Source: Crocinitomicaceae bacterium
GTDB lineage: Bacteria > Bacteroidota > Bacteroidia > Flavobacteriales_D > Crocinitomicaceae
Reading direction: 5' to 3'
NCBI GenBank assembly: GCA_024639405.1
Contig: JAHEIL010000050.1
Coordinates: 1-51,451, forward strand
DNA length: 51,451 nucleotides
The notes beneath the pieces are model-generated. The model searched no databases and was not told the origin of the DNA. It saw nothing but the letters and a program-made list of their open reading frames with translations. Shown piece after piece: positions 1-10,800 of this stretch. A program made the position numbers and the translations under genes. Numbering within the stretch: position 1 is the first letter of the stretch; every line of letters begins with the position of its first letter.

Positions 1-3000
1 TTGATGTTGTCATTGCAACATTACTTGGGTTGTACCATTGACCACCTAAATCAGCATTTCCTTCTAAACCAGCTAATAAGTTGAAAGGTTGGTTTCTACA
101 AACAGTAACCGTACCGTCAGATCCTGCAGATGATGGAGGGAAGATTTTCACTTGTCCAATGATTGAATCGTATGCACAACCATCTGTTAAACGGTATTGG
201 AAGTTAAATGTTTGGAACGCTAAACCTGCTGATTGGAACGTGCTTCCAGTTAATCCTGTTGCAGCTGATGCCAATTGCGCTGTCCAAACTCCATTTGCTT
301 GGTTTCCTGTGATTGATGTAAATAAATCAACTGAATCTCCAGCACAAACATTTACTACTGGATTAGCTGAACCTGCTTCTAAATCAATTGATGTCAATTT
401 AATCGCATACGCTCCAAAAGGTCCACTTCCGTCAAACATCATGTAGTAAGTTGTACCCGGTGTCAATCCACAAATTGTGTAGTTTGGTGCAACACTGCTA
501 CTTCCAATTGCATTGTCATTTGCTGAATTCAATGTGAAATTCGCAAAGTCTGAACATCCACCTACATTTTCATACACTGCAACTTGTCCGTTGTACGTAT
601 TCCATGCATTGTTTGAACTTGTACAATTGATGCGCATTCTACCTGAAGTTGGTGCAACAAATTTGAACCAAGTTGTTCCATTCAATGTACTTGCAATCCA
701 ACCATTCGTTGTTTGAGCTCCTGTTGCTGTTGGTGCAATGTTGATCTCATTTGGTTGAACTGTTGCTCCTGTGTTATTAAATACATACGATGGTCCGTTT
801 ACTGTTAACATTTCTGCTCCACAAACTGAATCGTTTGACAATGGCATTGTTACACTGAATGGCCCGATGAATTGTGATGTATCAGATCCACAAACTGCTT
901 GAACATATACTTGGTAAACTCCACCTCCTAATAAGTTAGCGTCTACAATTGTATCTGCGAAGTTTGTACCTGATGCAGCTACCTCAGTTGAATTTACTGA
1001 ATACAATGGGAATCCTGAGAATCCATATTGTAAGTTAAATCCTGTTGCTGGGTATGCTACTCCACTTGCAGACCATGACCATGATGCTCCGATTGAATCA
1101 ACATCACTTGTCATAACTCCAGCAGTTGGATTTGAACAGTATGGTAATGTTAAGAATGTTCCAAACAATGCTGTCTCACTTTGTAATGTTGGTGAACAAT
1201 CTGAATAGATGTAAACATCATATTGCGTTAATTGTGTCAAACCTGATAATGAAGCATTCGCTGTTGTACTTGTGATTGTTGTTCCTGTTGAATCAGGATC
1301 AAATCCTGCTGGCCCATAAATAATAGTCCAGTTTGTTTCGTTTGCCAAACCTGCTGTCCATGAGAATGATGCATCCTCTGGCGCCAATGTTGAAACAACA
1401 AAGTTGTTTGGTTTTGGACAGTTTGAATAGTAGAAGTGTACACAAGAATTGTTTGTCAAGTACGTAGCATTGTTCATAGAAACATTGATGTTTTGGTTAG
1501 TTCCACGCGCACCAATCTCTGCATCCAATCCATTGTTGTATGAAACATTATCGTGCCATACATCTTGATACACATAATAAATCTCTTGTGTTGCTTCGTC
1601 TAAAATTACTTCAAACGTTGTTCCGTCTGTTCCTAATGTAGAATAGTAATGCGCAACATCTTTCCACTCAACAATAAATTGTCTATTTGGAGCTGTTCCA
1701 ATTACTTTGTAGAAAACACCACCTGTTGTGTAAGGCGTGTTCAAATCTTGAACGTATGGATATAAACCTTTTCCAGCAACCATTGTATAACCAACAGCTC
1801 CAGATAAAGTTCCTAGTACAATACCACCATTGTTTCCAACAGTAATGTCATTAATTAATGAACCTTGGTATAAAAATGGGAATGGTAAAGAAACACCTGC
1901 TTCTGAGTCATCTGTTGTATTTAAGTTCGTTCCAGTTGCAGAGATGTCAATAAAGTTAGATGTTGGACATTCGTTATCCCAAATCATGTATTGACCTTGA
2001 CCGTATGTATTGAAGTTAATTACTCCAGCCCAGTAAGAAGAATCACCAGCTGAACAAATTCCACGAACATAAGCCGTGTAGAATGAATTTGGAGTTAAAC
2101 CTGTGATTTGGTATGCACTTGTTGTTGAAACTAAAGCGTATTGTGCGTTTGCAGAGTTAATTGCCTGCCCTGTTGGAACCCACTGAACTTGCCATTGTGT
2201 TTCTGATCCTCCTGCTGTCCAATCAATATCTGCTGTTGTTGTAGTTGCAGTTACTAATCCTAAAGCTGTTGGTTGTGGACAAGTTGGAACAGGTGCAATG
2301 TTTACATAGTAATCTTCTGTTTCTCCGTAAGAATACGTTCCACATGGATTAATGCTTGAAGGAACACTATTGTAAGAAGTTACAATACGCATTCTCGTTA
2401 AACCTGTCATTGCTGTTGCGGGAATCGTAAAAGAACCAGTTTCAATATGTGAACCTGGAGAAGTTGCTGAAGTATAAACGTTTTCACCAGCATCTGTAAA
2501 CAACCCATTGTGGTTGTAATCTATCCAGATTTTTTGAGCATTTGTTAATTCATAATCACAGTTTCCAATCATTAATGAGAATGGGTAAGCAGCAGATGCT
2601 GCTAAAACTGGAGGTGTAACAGTTGTTGTAAAGTTAGAGTACAAACTAGTAACTGAACCTGGCCCAGGAGCAGCAACACCACAAGTAGATGTATTATTCA
2701 TAGTTCCAATGGTAACATTATGAATTTCTGAATAGTTCGTGTATAATGCATTACTTGTACAGTAACAATTGATAAATGAGTTAGTTGTAACTAAAACTGG
2801 AGTTGAAGTAGAAGAAGCTCCACTTGCTGTACATGTTACGATACACTTATAGTATGTGTCAGCAGTTTGAGAAGTTGATAAACTTGAACTGGTTGCACCT
2901 GTAATGTTTGTATACGTTGTTCCGTTAGGAGATGATTGCCATTGGTATGTTAAACCAGCAGCTAAAGTAGCTCCTGTTAATGAAACACCAAAATTAACTG

Positions 3001-3613
3001 ATGGACAAACTGCAGCTGGAGTTGCTGAAGCAGCACCTGCTGTTGGGGTGCCATTACATCCTGTAGAACCTACAACGGTGAAATTGTAATCTTCAACTTC
3101 ACCATATGAAAGCGTTGTAGCACAATAATCCGTTGTAACAGGAGTAGTTGCATAACGACACATCACACGCATACGTGTAGTTCCTGGAGTAGCAGAAAAA
3201 GGAACCGTAATTGATCCTGTATTTGCAGCAGTACTTGAAGCAAAACTAATTACATCTTCACCAGCATCTGCAAAATCATTGTCTGCATTCCAGTCAATCC
3301 ATACACGAAAACCTTGCCCCCAAGACGAACCTGACTGCATGTTTAAAGTAATAGTTTGACCTTGAATTTGGGAACATGACATCGCACTGTAGTAAATGTA
3401 ATTGTTCGCATTTCCATTACACCCTGTGTTGTTGTTTGTGATGTTAGTTGCACCACCGGTTGTACTGAAATTGTTAATTAAATCAGCAGATGAACACGCA
3501 GACGAATACGTCGGTGTACAATACTGACTGTACCCATTTGCAACTGCAAATAAGGCTGGAAGAAGCAAGGCTAACACCTTTCTCCACAGCATTAAATTGT
3601 AATCTTTTTTCAT
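1..3613 (-). CDS. Giant secreted GEVED/Fn3 protein, T9SS substrate (copy 1, C-terminus cut off)
   Basis: This open frame starts at ATG 3613-3611 and runs without a stop to the window edge, giving about 1,204 codons with the C-terminal end missing. I checked frame continuity at several points. The N-terminus (MKKDYNLMLWRKVLALLLPA) is a signal peptide ending near a Gln-Tyr-Cys. A GEVED domain ends with GEVEDY near residue 171. An Ig-like segment (YQWQSS...YYKCIVTC) and a second GEVED domain (GETEDY near 434) follow. Next come an Fn3-like domain, a Gly/Asn-rich module with GQGQYMIWDNECP, more Fn3-like domains and a PPC-like module (WFKFVAPTSG). The layout matches copy 2 just upstream, so a T9SS type A domain probably lies beyond position 1. 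It is likely exported as an adhesin or surface protein; the ligand is unknown. It is the last gene in a head-to-tail array of three. Confidence 0.88.
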   Translation of the reverse strand, partial: MKKDYNLMLWRKVLALLLPALFAVANGYSQYCTPTYSSACSSADLINNFSTTGGATNITNNNTGCNGNANNYIYYSAMSCSQIQGQTITLNMQSGSSWGQGFRVWIDWNADNDFADAGEDVISFASSTAANTGSITVPFSATPGTTRMRVMCRYATTPVTTDYCATTLSYGEVEDYNFTVVGSTGCNGTPTAGAASATPAAVCPSVNFGVSLTGATLAAGLTYQWQSSPNGTTYTNITGATSSSLSTSQTADTYYKCIVTCTASGASSTSTPVLVTTNSFINCYCTSNALYTNYSEIHNVTIGTMNNTSTCGVAAPGPGSVTSLYSNFTTTVTPPVLAASAAYPFSLMIGNCDYELTNAQKIWIDYNHNGLFTDAGENVYTSATSPGSHIETGSFTIPATAMTGLTRMRIVTSYNSVPSSINPCGTYSYGETEDYYVNIAPVPTCPQPTALGLVTATTTTADIDWTAGGSETQWQVQWVPTGQAINSANAQYALVSTTSAYQITGLTPNSFYTAYVRGICSAGDSSYWAGVINFNTYGQGQYMIWDNECPTSNFIDISATGTNLNTTDDSEAGVSLPFPFLYQGSLINDITVGNNGGIVLGTLSGAVGYTMVAGKGLYPYVQDLNTPYTTGGVFYKVIGTAPNRQFIVEWKDVAHYYSTLGTDGTTFEVILDEATQEIYYVYQDVWHDNVSYNNGLDAEIGARGTNQNINVSMNNATYLTNNSCVHFYYSNCPKPNNFVVSTLAPEDASFSWTAGLANETNWTIIYGPAGFDPDSTGTTITSTTANASLSGLTQLTQYDVYIYSDCSPTLQSETALFGTFLTLPYCSNPTAGVMTSDVDSIGASWSWSASGVAYPATGFNLQYGFSGFPLYSVNSTEVAASGTNFADTIVDANLLGGGVYQVYVQAVCGSDTSQFIGPFSVTMPLSNDSVCGAEMLTVNGPSYVFNNTGATVQPNEINIAPTATGAQTTNGWIASTLNGTTWFKFVAPTSGRMRINCTSSNNAWNTYNGQVAVYENVGGCSDFANFTLNSANDNAIGSSSVAPNYTICGLTPGTTYYMMFDGSGPFGAYAIKLTSIDLEAGSANPVVNVCAGDSVDLFTSITGNQANGVWTAQLASAATGLTGSTFQSAGLAFQTFNFQYRLTDGCAYDSIIGQVKIFPPSSAGSDGTVTVCRNQPFNLLAGLEGNADLGGQWYNPSNVAMTTS

Positions 3614-3739
3614 AGAAATTAGTTTTTGTTTACGTTTATTAATTTGCTAATATAAAAATAAAGACGTAAATAAATACAAAAAGTTGGATTTAAATAAAAT
3701 TTTAACAATCAATAAAATAAAAAACTGAATGAAAACAAA

Positions 3740-3765
3740 AAAAGGAGACCCGAAGATCTCCTTTT
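3740..3765 (-). terminator. Rho-independent terminator after copy 2
   Basis: A 9-bp perfect stem, AAAAGGAGA/TCTCCTTTT, has an 8-nt loop. On the minus strand it is followed by a T-rich tract, 20 nt past the stop codon of the 3785-7801 gene and ahead of copy 1. The array copies are therefore probably separate transcription units. Confidence 0.75.
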
Positions 3766-3784
3766 CTTAAAAAGTGTTATTCAA

Positions 3785-6700
3785 TTATTGTAAAACAACA
3801 CGGAAAACTTTTTCTGAATTTTCATTGAAAACTCGGATCATGTAAATTCCTGTTTCTTTACCTTGTAAATTGATTTCAGTTTTTGCAGCTCCTTTGATTG
3901 CGTTGTTTGCATTTGCAATAACACGACCTTGAGCATCTGTGATTGTATAGTTGTAAACAACTGAAGAACCTTCATTTGAAATGTAAACAATTCCATTTGT
4001 TGGATTTGGATACAATGACAAATTAGTCATTTCAGATTCATCTAATCCTAACCAGTTACATGTTGCTAATACGTCAACCAATACAGTAGCTGAATCATCT
4101 GGACAAACATTGTTTCCTGTGATGTAAACATAGTTGTATTGTCCTGGGATGTTGCTAGAGAAAATACTCGGTGTTGGCATTGCAACATTACTTGGGTTGT
4201 ACCATTGTCCACCCATGTCAGCATTTCCATCTAAACCTGATAATAAATTAAAAGGTTGATTTCTACAAACTGTTTTTGTTCCGTCTTCACCTGCAGAAGA
4301 TGGAGGGAAGATTTTCACTTGTCCAATGATTGAATCGTATGCACAACCATCTGTTAAACGGTATTGGAAGTTAAATGTTTGGAACGCTAAACCTGCTGAT
4401 TGGAACGTGCTACCAGTTAATCCTGTTGCAGCTGATGCCAATTGTGCTGTCCAAACCCCATTTGCTTGGTTTCCTGTGATTGATGTAAATAAATCAACTG
4501 AATCTCCAGCACATACATTCACTACTGGATTAGCTGACCCTGCTTCTAAATCAATTGATGTCAATTTCATCGCATACGTTCCTGCTGTTCCACTATGATC
4601 AAACATAATGTAGTAAGTTGTACCCGGTGTCAATCCACAAATTGTGTAGTTTGGTGCAACACTACTACTACCAATTGCGTTGTCGTTTGCTGAATTCAAA
4701 GTAAAATTCGCAAAATCTGAACATCCACCTACATTTTCATACACGGCAACTTGTCCGTTGAACGAATTCCATGCATTGTTTGAACTTGTACAATTGATAC
4801 GCATTTTACCTGAAGTTGGTGCAACAAATTTGAACCATGTTGTTCCATTCAATGTACTTGCAATCCAGCCATTCGTTGTTTGAGCGCCTGTTGCTGTTGG
4901 TGCAATGTTGATCTCATTTGGTTGAACTGTTGCTCCTGTGTTATTGAATACATACGATGGTCCGTTTACAGTTAATAGTTCTGCGCCACAAACTGAATCG
5001 TTAGATAACGGCATAGTTACACTGAATGGTCCGATAAATTGTGATGTATCTGATCCACAAACTGCTTGAACATATACTTGGTAAACTCCTCCACCTAATA
5101 AATTAGCATTAACAATCGTATCTGCGAAGTTTGTTCCATTTGCTACTACTTCTATTGAATTAGAAGAATACAATTGGAATCCTGAGAATCCATATTGTAA
5201 GTTAAATCCTGTTGCTGGGTATAATAATGTGTCGCTTGCTGTCCATGACCAAGATGCGTTGATAGAATCAACATCACTTGACATAACTCCAGCTGATGGG
5301 TTTGAACAGAATGGCAATGTTAAGAATGTTCCTAATAATGCTGTCTCACTTTGTAACGTTGGTGAACAATCTGAATAGATGTAAACATCGTATTGCGTCA
5401 ATTGTGTCAACCCTGATAACGAAGCATTTGCAACTGAACTAGTGATTGTTCCAATTACTTGATTTGTTGAATCAGGATTAAACCCTGATAAACCATAAAC
5501 GATTGTCCAATTTGTTTCATTTGCTAAACCTGCTGTCCATGAGAATGATGCATCCTCTGGTGCCAATGTTGAAACTACAAAGTTGGTAGGTTTTGGACAG
5601 TTTGAGTAGTAGAAGTGTACACATGAATTGTTTGTCAAGTATGAAGCATTGTTCATTGATACATTGATGTTTTGGTTGTTTCCACGAACACCAATCTCTG
5701 CATCTAAGCCATTGTTGTACAATACATTGTCATGCCACACATCTTGGTAAACATAATAAATCTCTTGTGTAGCTTCGTCTAAAATAACTTCAAATGTTGT
5801 TCCATCAGTACCTAAAGATGAAATATAATGTGCAACATCTTTCCACTCAACAATAAATTGTCTGTTTGGAGCTGTTCCGATTACTTTGTAGAATACACCA
5901 CCTGTTGTATAAGGTGTGTTCATATCTTGAACGTAAGGATACAAGCCATTTCCTGCAACCATTGTGTAACCAACTGCGCCCGCTAATGTGCCTAAAACAA
6001 TACCACCATTGTTTCCAACAGTAATGTCATTAATTAATGAACCTTGGTATAAGAAAGGGAATGGTAAAGTTACACCTGCCTCAGAATCATCTGTTGTGTT
6101 TAAGTTCGTTCCTGTAGCAGAAATATCAATAAAATTAGATACTGGACATTCGTTATCCCAAATCATGTATTGACCTTGACCGTATGTGTTGAAGTTTATA
6201 ATTCCAGCCCAGTAAGAAGTATCACCTGCTGAACAAATTCCACGAACATAAGCCGTGTAAAATGAGTTTGGTGTTAAACCTGTAATTTGGTAAGCACTTG
6301 TTGAAGAAACTAGTGCGTATTGTGCGTTTGCAGAGTTAATTGCTTGTCCTGTTGGAACCCATTGAACTTGCCATTGTGTTTCTGATCCACCTGCTGTCCA
6401 ATCAATATCAGCTGTTGTAGTAGTTGATGTCGTTAAACTCAAAGCTGTTGGTTGTGGACAAGTAGGGACCGGTGCAATGTTTACGAAATAGTCCTCTGTT
6501 TCTCCATATGAATACGTTCCACATGGAAGAACTGCTGTTAATACAGTAGTATACATTGTAACAACACGCATTCTTGTTAAACCAGTCATAGCAGTTACAG
6601 GAATCGTAAATGAACCTGCTTCCACATGAGAACCTGTTGAATATGCCGCTGAAGTATAAACGTTCTCTCCTGCATCGGTAAATAAACCATTGTGGTTGTA

Positions 6701-7801
6701 ATCAATCCATATTTTTGTAACATTCGATAAATCTGTACCGCAATTCCCTACTGTAACAGAAAAAGGATAATTAGCTGATGCTGCTAAAACAGGTGGCGCA
6801 ACTGAGGTTGTATAATTAGAATACATACTTGCAACAGAACCTGGTCCAGGAGCAACTGTAGTACATGTAGATGTATTATTCATCGTGCCTAAAGTAACAT
6901 TGCTAATTTCATTATAAGTTGTATACAATGCGTTACTAGAACAGTAACAATCAATAAATGAATTCGTCGTAATTAATAAAGGTGTTGATGAAGTTGGTGT
7001 ACCTGTTCCACAAGTTAACACACATTTGTAATATGTATCTGCTGTTTGAGTTGCTGTATATGATGGGTTTGTAGCACCTGTAATGTTCGTATACGTAGTT
7101 CCGTTTGAAGATGATTGCCATTGATAATTCATACCTGAACCATAATCAGCACCATTTAAACTCAAGGTAAATGGAACAGAAGGACAAATAGATGTATTCG
7201 TACTTATAGTAGTTCCCGCATTAACAGGATTTGTACATGGAGATCCTGCTTGAATAAATAAGGAATAATCTTCTGTTTCACCTGAACCCATTGACAAACA
7301 TGCATCTCCTGGGCCATTTTGATTGTTATTCCCTCTCGTTCTAATACGCATTCTAACGGTTTGACCTGATGCGCTCACTGGGGGTGTAATTGAGATTGGG
7401 GCTGTAGCTGTTCCTGATGGTATACCTGCAATAGTTGGTGTTAAGGCATAATATTCTGTAGTAGCATTGAAAGTATTGTCATTATTCCAATCAATCCAAG
7501 CCGAACCATTTGCAGCACTGTAAGTTCCAGCAGCGCTAAATGTAATTGATAAATTAGCTGGTACATTTGCAACTAGTGGCCAGTTCAAATTATAATATGT
7601 ATAATAAGGACTAGCTGTTGGATTTGAGGCGGATGTGTTATTGACATTAGTTCCAAATGTCACCTGATTGATTAATGTACCCGTTCCTCCAGAATTAACT
7701 GCTGCACAATACTGTGCGATAGACGTAAAAGGAATCATGAAAGTGAACATCATTAATAAACCTAAAAGGCTTATAGATATTCGTGTGTTTAACTTTTTCA
7801 T
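3785..7801 (-). CDS. Giant secreted GEVED/Ig-like/Fn3 protein with T9SS type A sorting domain (copy 2)
   Basis: The protein has 1,338 residues and a clear signal peptide (MKKLNTRISISLLGLLMMF...). Domains in order are GEVED 1 (GETEDY near 171), an Ig-like segment (about 185-285), GEVED 2 (about 285-440), Fn3 (about 447-540), a module opening with NTYGQGQYMIWDNECP (about 545-730), two further Fn3-like domains (about 733-930), a PPC-like domain (WFKFVAPTSGKMRINC) and a Cys-containing linker. The end is a type A sorting domain from about 1260 (LSLYPNPTNG ... GIYMIRVFNE). T9SS substrates of this kind cross the outer membrane and are released or anchored after cleavage of this domain. It likely works as a surface adhesin; no enzyme motif was seen. 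From about residue 730 onward it is nearly the same as copy 3, with a long stretch of exact DNA identity. Confidence 0.92.
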   Translation of the reverse strand: MKKLNTRISISLLGLLMMFTFMIPFTSIAQYCAAVNSGGTGTLINQVTFGTNVNNTSASNPTASPYYTYYNLNWPLVANVPANLSITFSAAGTYSAANGSAWIDWNNDNTFNATTEYYALTPTIAGIPSGTATAPISITPPVSASGQTVRMRIRTRGNNNQNGPGDACLSMGSGETEDYSLFIQAGSPCTNPVNAGTTISTNTSICPSVPFTLSLNGADYGSGMNYQWQSSSNGTTYTNITGATNPSYTATQTADTYYKCVLTCGTGTPTSSTPLLITTNSFIDCYCSSNALYTTYNEISNVTLGTMNNTSTCTTVAPGPGSVASMYSNYTTSVAPPVLAASANYPFSVTVGNCGTDLSNVTKIWIDYNHNGLFTDAGENVYTSAAYSTGSHVEAGSFTIPVTAMTGLTRMRVVTMYTTVLTAVLPCGTYSYGETEDYFVNIAPVPTCPQPTALSLTTSTTTTADIDWTAGGSETQWQVQWVPTGQAINSANAQYALVSSTSAYQITGLTPNSFYTAYVRGICSAGDTSYWAGIINFNTYGQGQYMIWDNECPVSNFIDISATGTNLNTTDDSEAGVTLPFPFLYQGSLINDITVGNNGGIVLGTLAGAVGYTMVAGNGLYPYVQDMNTPYTTGGVFYKVIGTAPNRQFIVEWKDVAHYISSLGTDGTTFEVILDEATQEIYYVYQDVWHDNVLYNNGLDAEIGVRGNNQNINVSMNNASYLTNNSCVHFYYSNCPKPTNFVVSTLAPEDASFSWTAGLANETNWTIVYGLSGFNPDSTNQVIGTITSSVANASLSGLTQLTQYDVYIYSDCSPTLQSETALLGTFLTLPFCSNPSAGVMSSDVDSINASWSWTASDTLLYPATGFNLQYGFSGFQLYSSNSIEVVANGTNFADTIVNANLLGGGVYQVYVQAVCGSDTSQFIGPFSVTMPLSNDSVCGAELLTVNGPSYVFNNTGATVQPNEINIAPTATGAQTTNGWIASTLNGTTWFKFVAPTSGKMRINCTSSNNAWNSFNGQVAVYENVGGCSDFANFTLNSANDNAIGSSSVAPNYTICGLTPGTTYYIMFDHSGTAGTYAMKLTSIDLEAGSANPVVNVCAGDSVDLFTSITGNQANGVWTAQLASAATGLTGSTFQSAGLAFQTFNFQYRLTDGCAYDSIIGQVKIFPPSSAGEDGTKTVCRNQPFNLLSGLDGNADMGGQWYNPSNVAMPTPSIFSSNIPGQYNYVYITGNNVCPDDSATVLVDVLATCNWLGLDESEMTNLSLYPNPTNGIVYISNEGSSVVYNYTITDAQGRVIANANNAIKGAAKTEINLQGKETGIYMIRVFNENSEKVFRVVLQ
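4806..5332. repeat. 527-bp exact repeat, copy in gene 2 (partner 8896-9422)
   Basis: Line-by-line comparison shows these 527 bases are identical to 8896-9422 (constant offset 4,090), including all synonymous positions. The next base on each side differs (4805 T versus 8895 A; 5333 T versus 9423 G). The block covers the PPC-like and adjoining Fn3-like coding region. It suggests very recent gene conversion or duplication. Confidence 0.95.
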
Positions 7802-7856
7802 TTAATTAGTTTTAATTTATTATACTTAAGTACTTTAAAATTGTGTGATTATAAAA

Positions 7857-7886
7857 ATACAAAGCGGCTTATAAGCTGCTTTGTAT
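7857..7886 (-). terminator. Terminator after copy 3
   Basis: The inverted repeat ATACAAAGCGGCTTA/TAAGCTGCTTTGTAT has one mismatch in 15 bp and directly abuts the stop codon at 7887-7889. On the minus strand it is followed by a short T run. It separates copy 3 from copy 2. Confidence 0.75.
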
Positions 7887-10800
7887 CTAATTTTTTACTA
7901 CTCTCTGAATTATTGAAGTATTTTCAGTGTTCAATTGAACCATATACACTCCTGTTTCAACTGATGATAAATCAATTATTGAACCATTTTTCAAGTTATT
8001 CACTGTTAAAATTAGTTTTCCTTGTGCATTGTAAACAACTGCATTGATTGTTTCTATTTCATTCAAAGTAACATTCAAATTACCAGTTGTTGGATTTGGA
8101 TACAAGGTAACATTTGTTCCTGTTAATTCTTCTAAACCTAACCAGTTACAACCTGCCTGAACATTCACCAAAACAGTAGCTGAATCATCTGGACAAACAT
8201 TGTTTCCAGTGATGTAAACATAGTTGTATTGTCCTGGGATGTTGCTAGCATTAATTTGTGATTCAGTAATTGAAACATTACTTGGGTTGTACCATACACC
8301 GCCTAATTCAACATTACCTCCTAAGCCAAATAATAAATCTACTGGTTGGTTTCTACAAACAGTAACCGTACCGTCAGATCCTGCAGATGATGGAGGGAAG
8401 ATTTTCACTTTTCCAATGATTGAATCGTATGCACAACCATCTGTTAAACGGTATTGGAAGTTAAATGTTTGGAACGCTAAACCTGCTGATTGGAACATGC
8501 TTCCAGATAATCCTGTTGCAGCTGATGCCAATTGCGCTGTCCAAACCCCATTTGCTTGGTTTCCTGTGATTGATGTAAATAAATCAACTGAATCTCCAGC
8601 ACAAACATTCACTACTGGATTAGCTGATCCTGCTTCTAAATCAATTGATGTCAATTTCATCGCATACGCTCCTGGTGTTCCACTATGATCAAACATAATG
8701 TAGTAAGTTGTACCCGGTGTCAATCCACAAATTGTGTAGTTTGGTGCAACACTACTACTACCAATTGCGTTGTCGTTTGCTGAATTCAAAGTGAAATTCG
8801 CAAAATCTGAACATCCACCAACATTTTCATACACGGCAACTTGTCCATTGAACGTATTCCATGCATTGTTTGAACTTGTACAATTGATGCGCATATTACC
8901 TGAAGTTGGTGCAACAAATTTGAACCATGTTGTTCCATTCAATGTACTTGCAATCCAGCCATTCGTTGTTTGAGCGCCTGTTGCTGTTGGTGCAATGTTG
9001 ATCTCATTTGGTTGAACTGTTGCTCCTGTGTTATTGAATACATACGATGGTCCGTTTACAGTTAATAGTTCTGCGCCACAAACTGAATCGTTAGATAACG
9101 GCATAGTTACACTGAATGGTCCGATAAATTGTGATGTATCTGATCCACAAACTGCTTGAACATATACTTGGTAAACTCCTCCACCTAATAAATTAGCATT
9201 AACAATCGTATCTGCGAAGTTTGTTCCATTTGCTACTACTTCTATTGAATTAGAAGAATACAATTGGAATCCTGAGAATCCATATTGTAAGTTAAATCCT
9301 GTTGCTGGGTATAATAATGTGTCGCTTGCTGTCCATGACCAAGATGCGTTGATAGAATCAACATCACTTGACATAACTCCAGCTGATGGGTTTGAACAGA
9401 ATGGCAATGTTAAGAATGTTCCGAACAATGCTGCTTCACTTTGTAACGTTGGTGAACAATCTGAATAGATGTAAACATCGTATTGCGTCAATTGTGTCAA
9501 CCCTGATAATGAAGCATTTGCAACTGAACTAGTGATTGTATCACTTAATGTAGATGTCGCTGGATCAAATCCTGCTGGTCCATAAATGATTGTCCAGTTT
9601 GTTTCATTCGCTAAACCTGCTGTCCATGAAAAGGATACATCTTCTTGTGCCAAAGTTGAAATTACGAAGTTTTTAGGTTTTGGACAGTTCGTGTAGTAGA
9701 AATGTGCACATGAATTATCTGTTAAATAAGTGCTATTATTAAATGATAATTGAATATCTTGATTTGGACCTGCAACACCAATTGTTGCAGATGCACCATT
9801 GTCAAAAGTAACATTGTCAACATTCACATCATCATACACATAATAAACCTCTTGTGTAGCTTCTTCAATTATTAGCTGTACATTGATTTTGTTTGTAGCG
9901 TTTAAAACGAGTGGTGAATTCCATTGCACAATAAACTTGCGGTTAGGAGCACTCCCTATAATTTGAGTATAAACCGCTCCTCCTGTAAATTGCAATGCAT
10001 CCCAGTAAGTGTACAACCCATTTACTGTTGAAGAAGTTATTGCAGAATTAGAATTCGTAAAGAATGTTACAGCATTAAATGTAACAGCTCCCGTATTTGT
10101 TAACGAAATGTTGTTTTGTAACTGACCTTGGTATAATAATGGGAATGGTAACTGCATTCCAATCGCTTGACTTGTTGAAGTAAATGTTTGTTGGATACCA
10201 GTAGCACTGATATCTGTAAATCCAGCTGTAGGACATTTTGTATCTGCTTCCATGTATTGACCTTGTCCATATGTATTAAACAACAATGGCCCAGTCCATA
10301 AAGAAGAGTCCCCTGCACCACAAATACCTCTGACATAAACATGGTAGAATGAATTTGCTGTTAATCCAGTTATTGAAGAAGGATTAGATGAGGCAAGAGA
10401 TGAAGTTCCTGTACCAACAGCAAATCCAACAGGTCCATATTGTAATTGCCATGCCGTTTCTGTTCCGCCAACTGTCCAGTTAATTGTTGCCCCAGATGTT
10501 GTTGCAATAGTTAAACCAATTGTTGTTGGTTGAGGACACGTAATTGGTGCATAAATACCTTCGTAAGCACCCATGTCAGGTGCCGTACCACCAGTTCCAG
10601 GTCTTGTTGCACCCAAAAAATCTGTATTGGGAACACCTAGTGAGGTAATTTCAACAGCTCCACTTTCAATAGCAGTAATTGTCCCAGATGGGATTGTTAA
10701 ATTTAAATTAGATGTATAAGGTGCAAGTAAGTTTGTAATCGGACGAGATTGATTGTCATTAGTTGTGTTATTCACTTGAGACATCGCTTGCCATGCTGCT

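Noticed and set aside
4326-4598. Plus-strand frames over the giant array that look conserved (also at 81-446, 8224-8688, 513-716, 4680-4883 and 8770-8973)
   Set aside because: They are antisense to the shared trunk of the three minus-strand giants and look conserved only because the trunk DNA is nearly identical.
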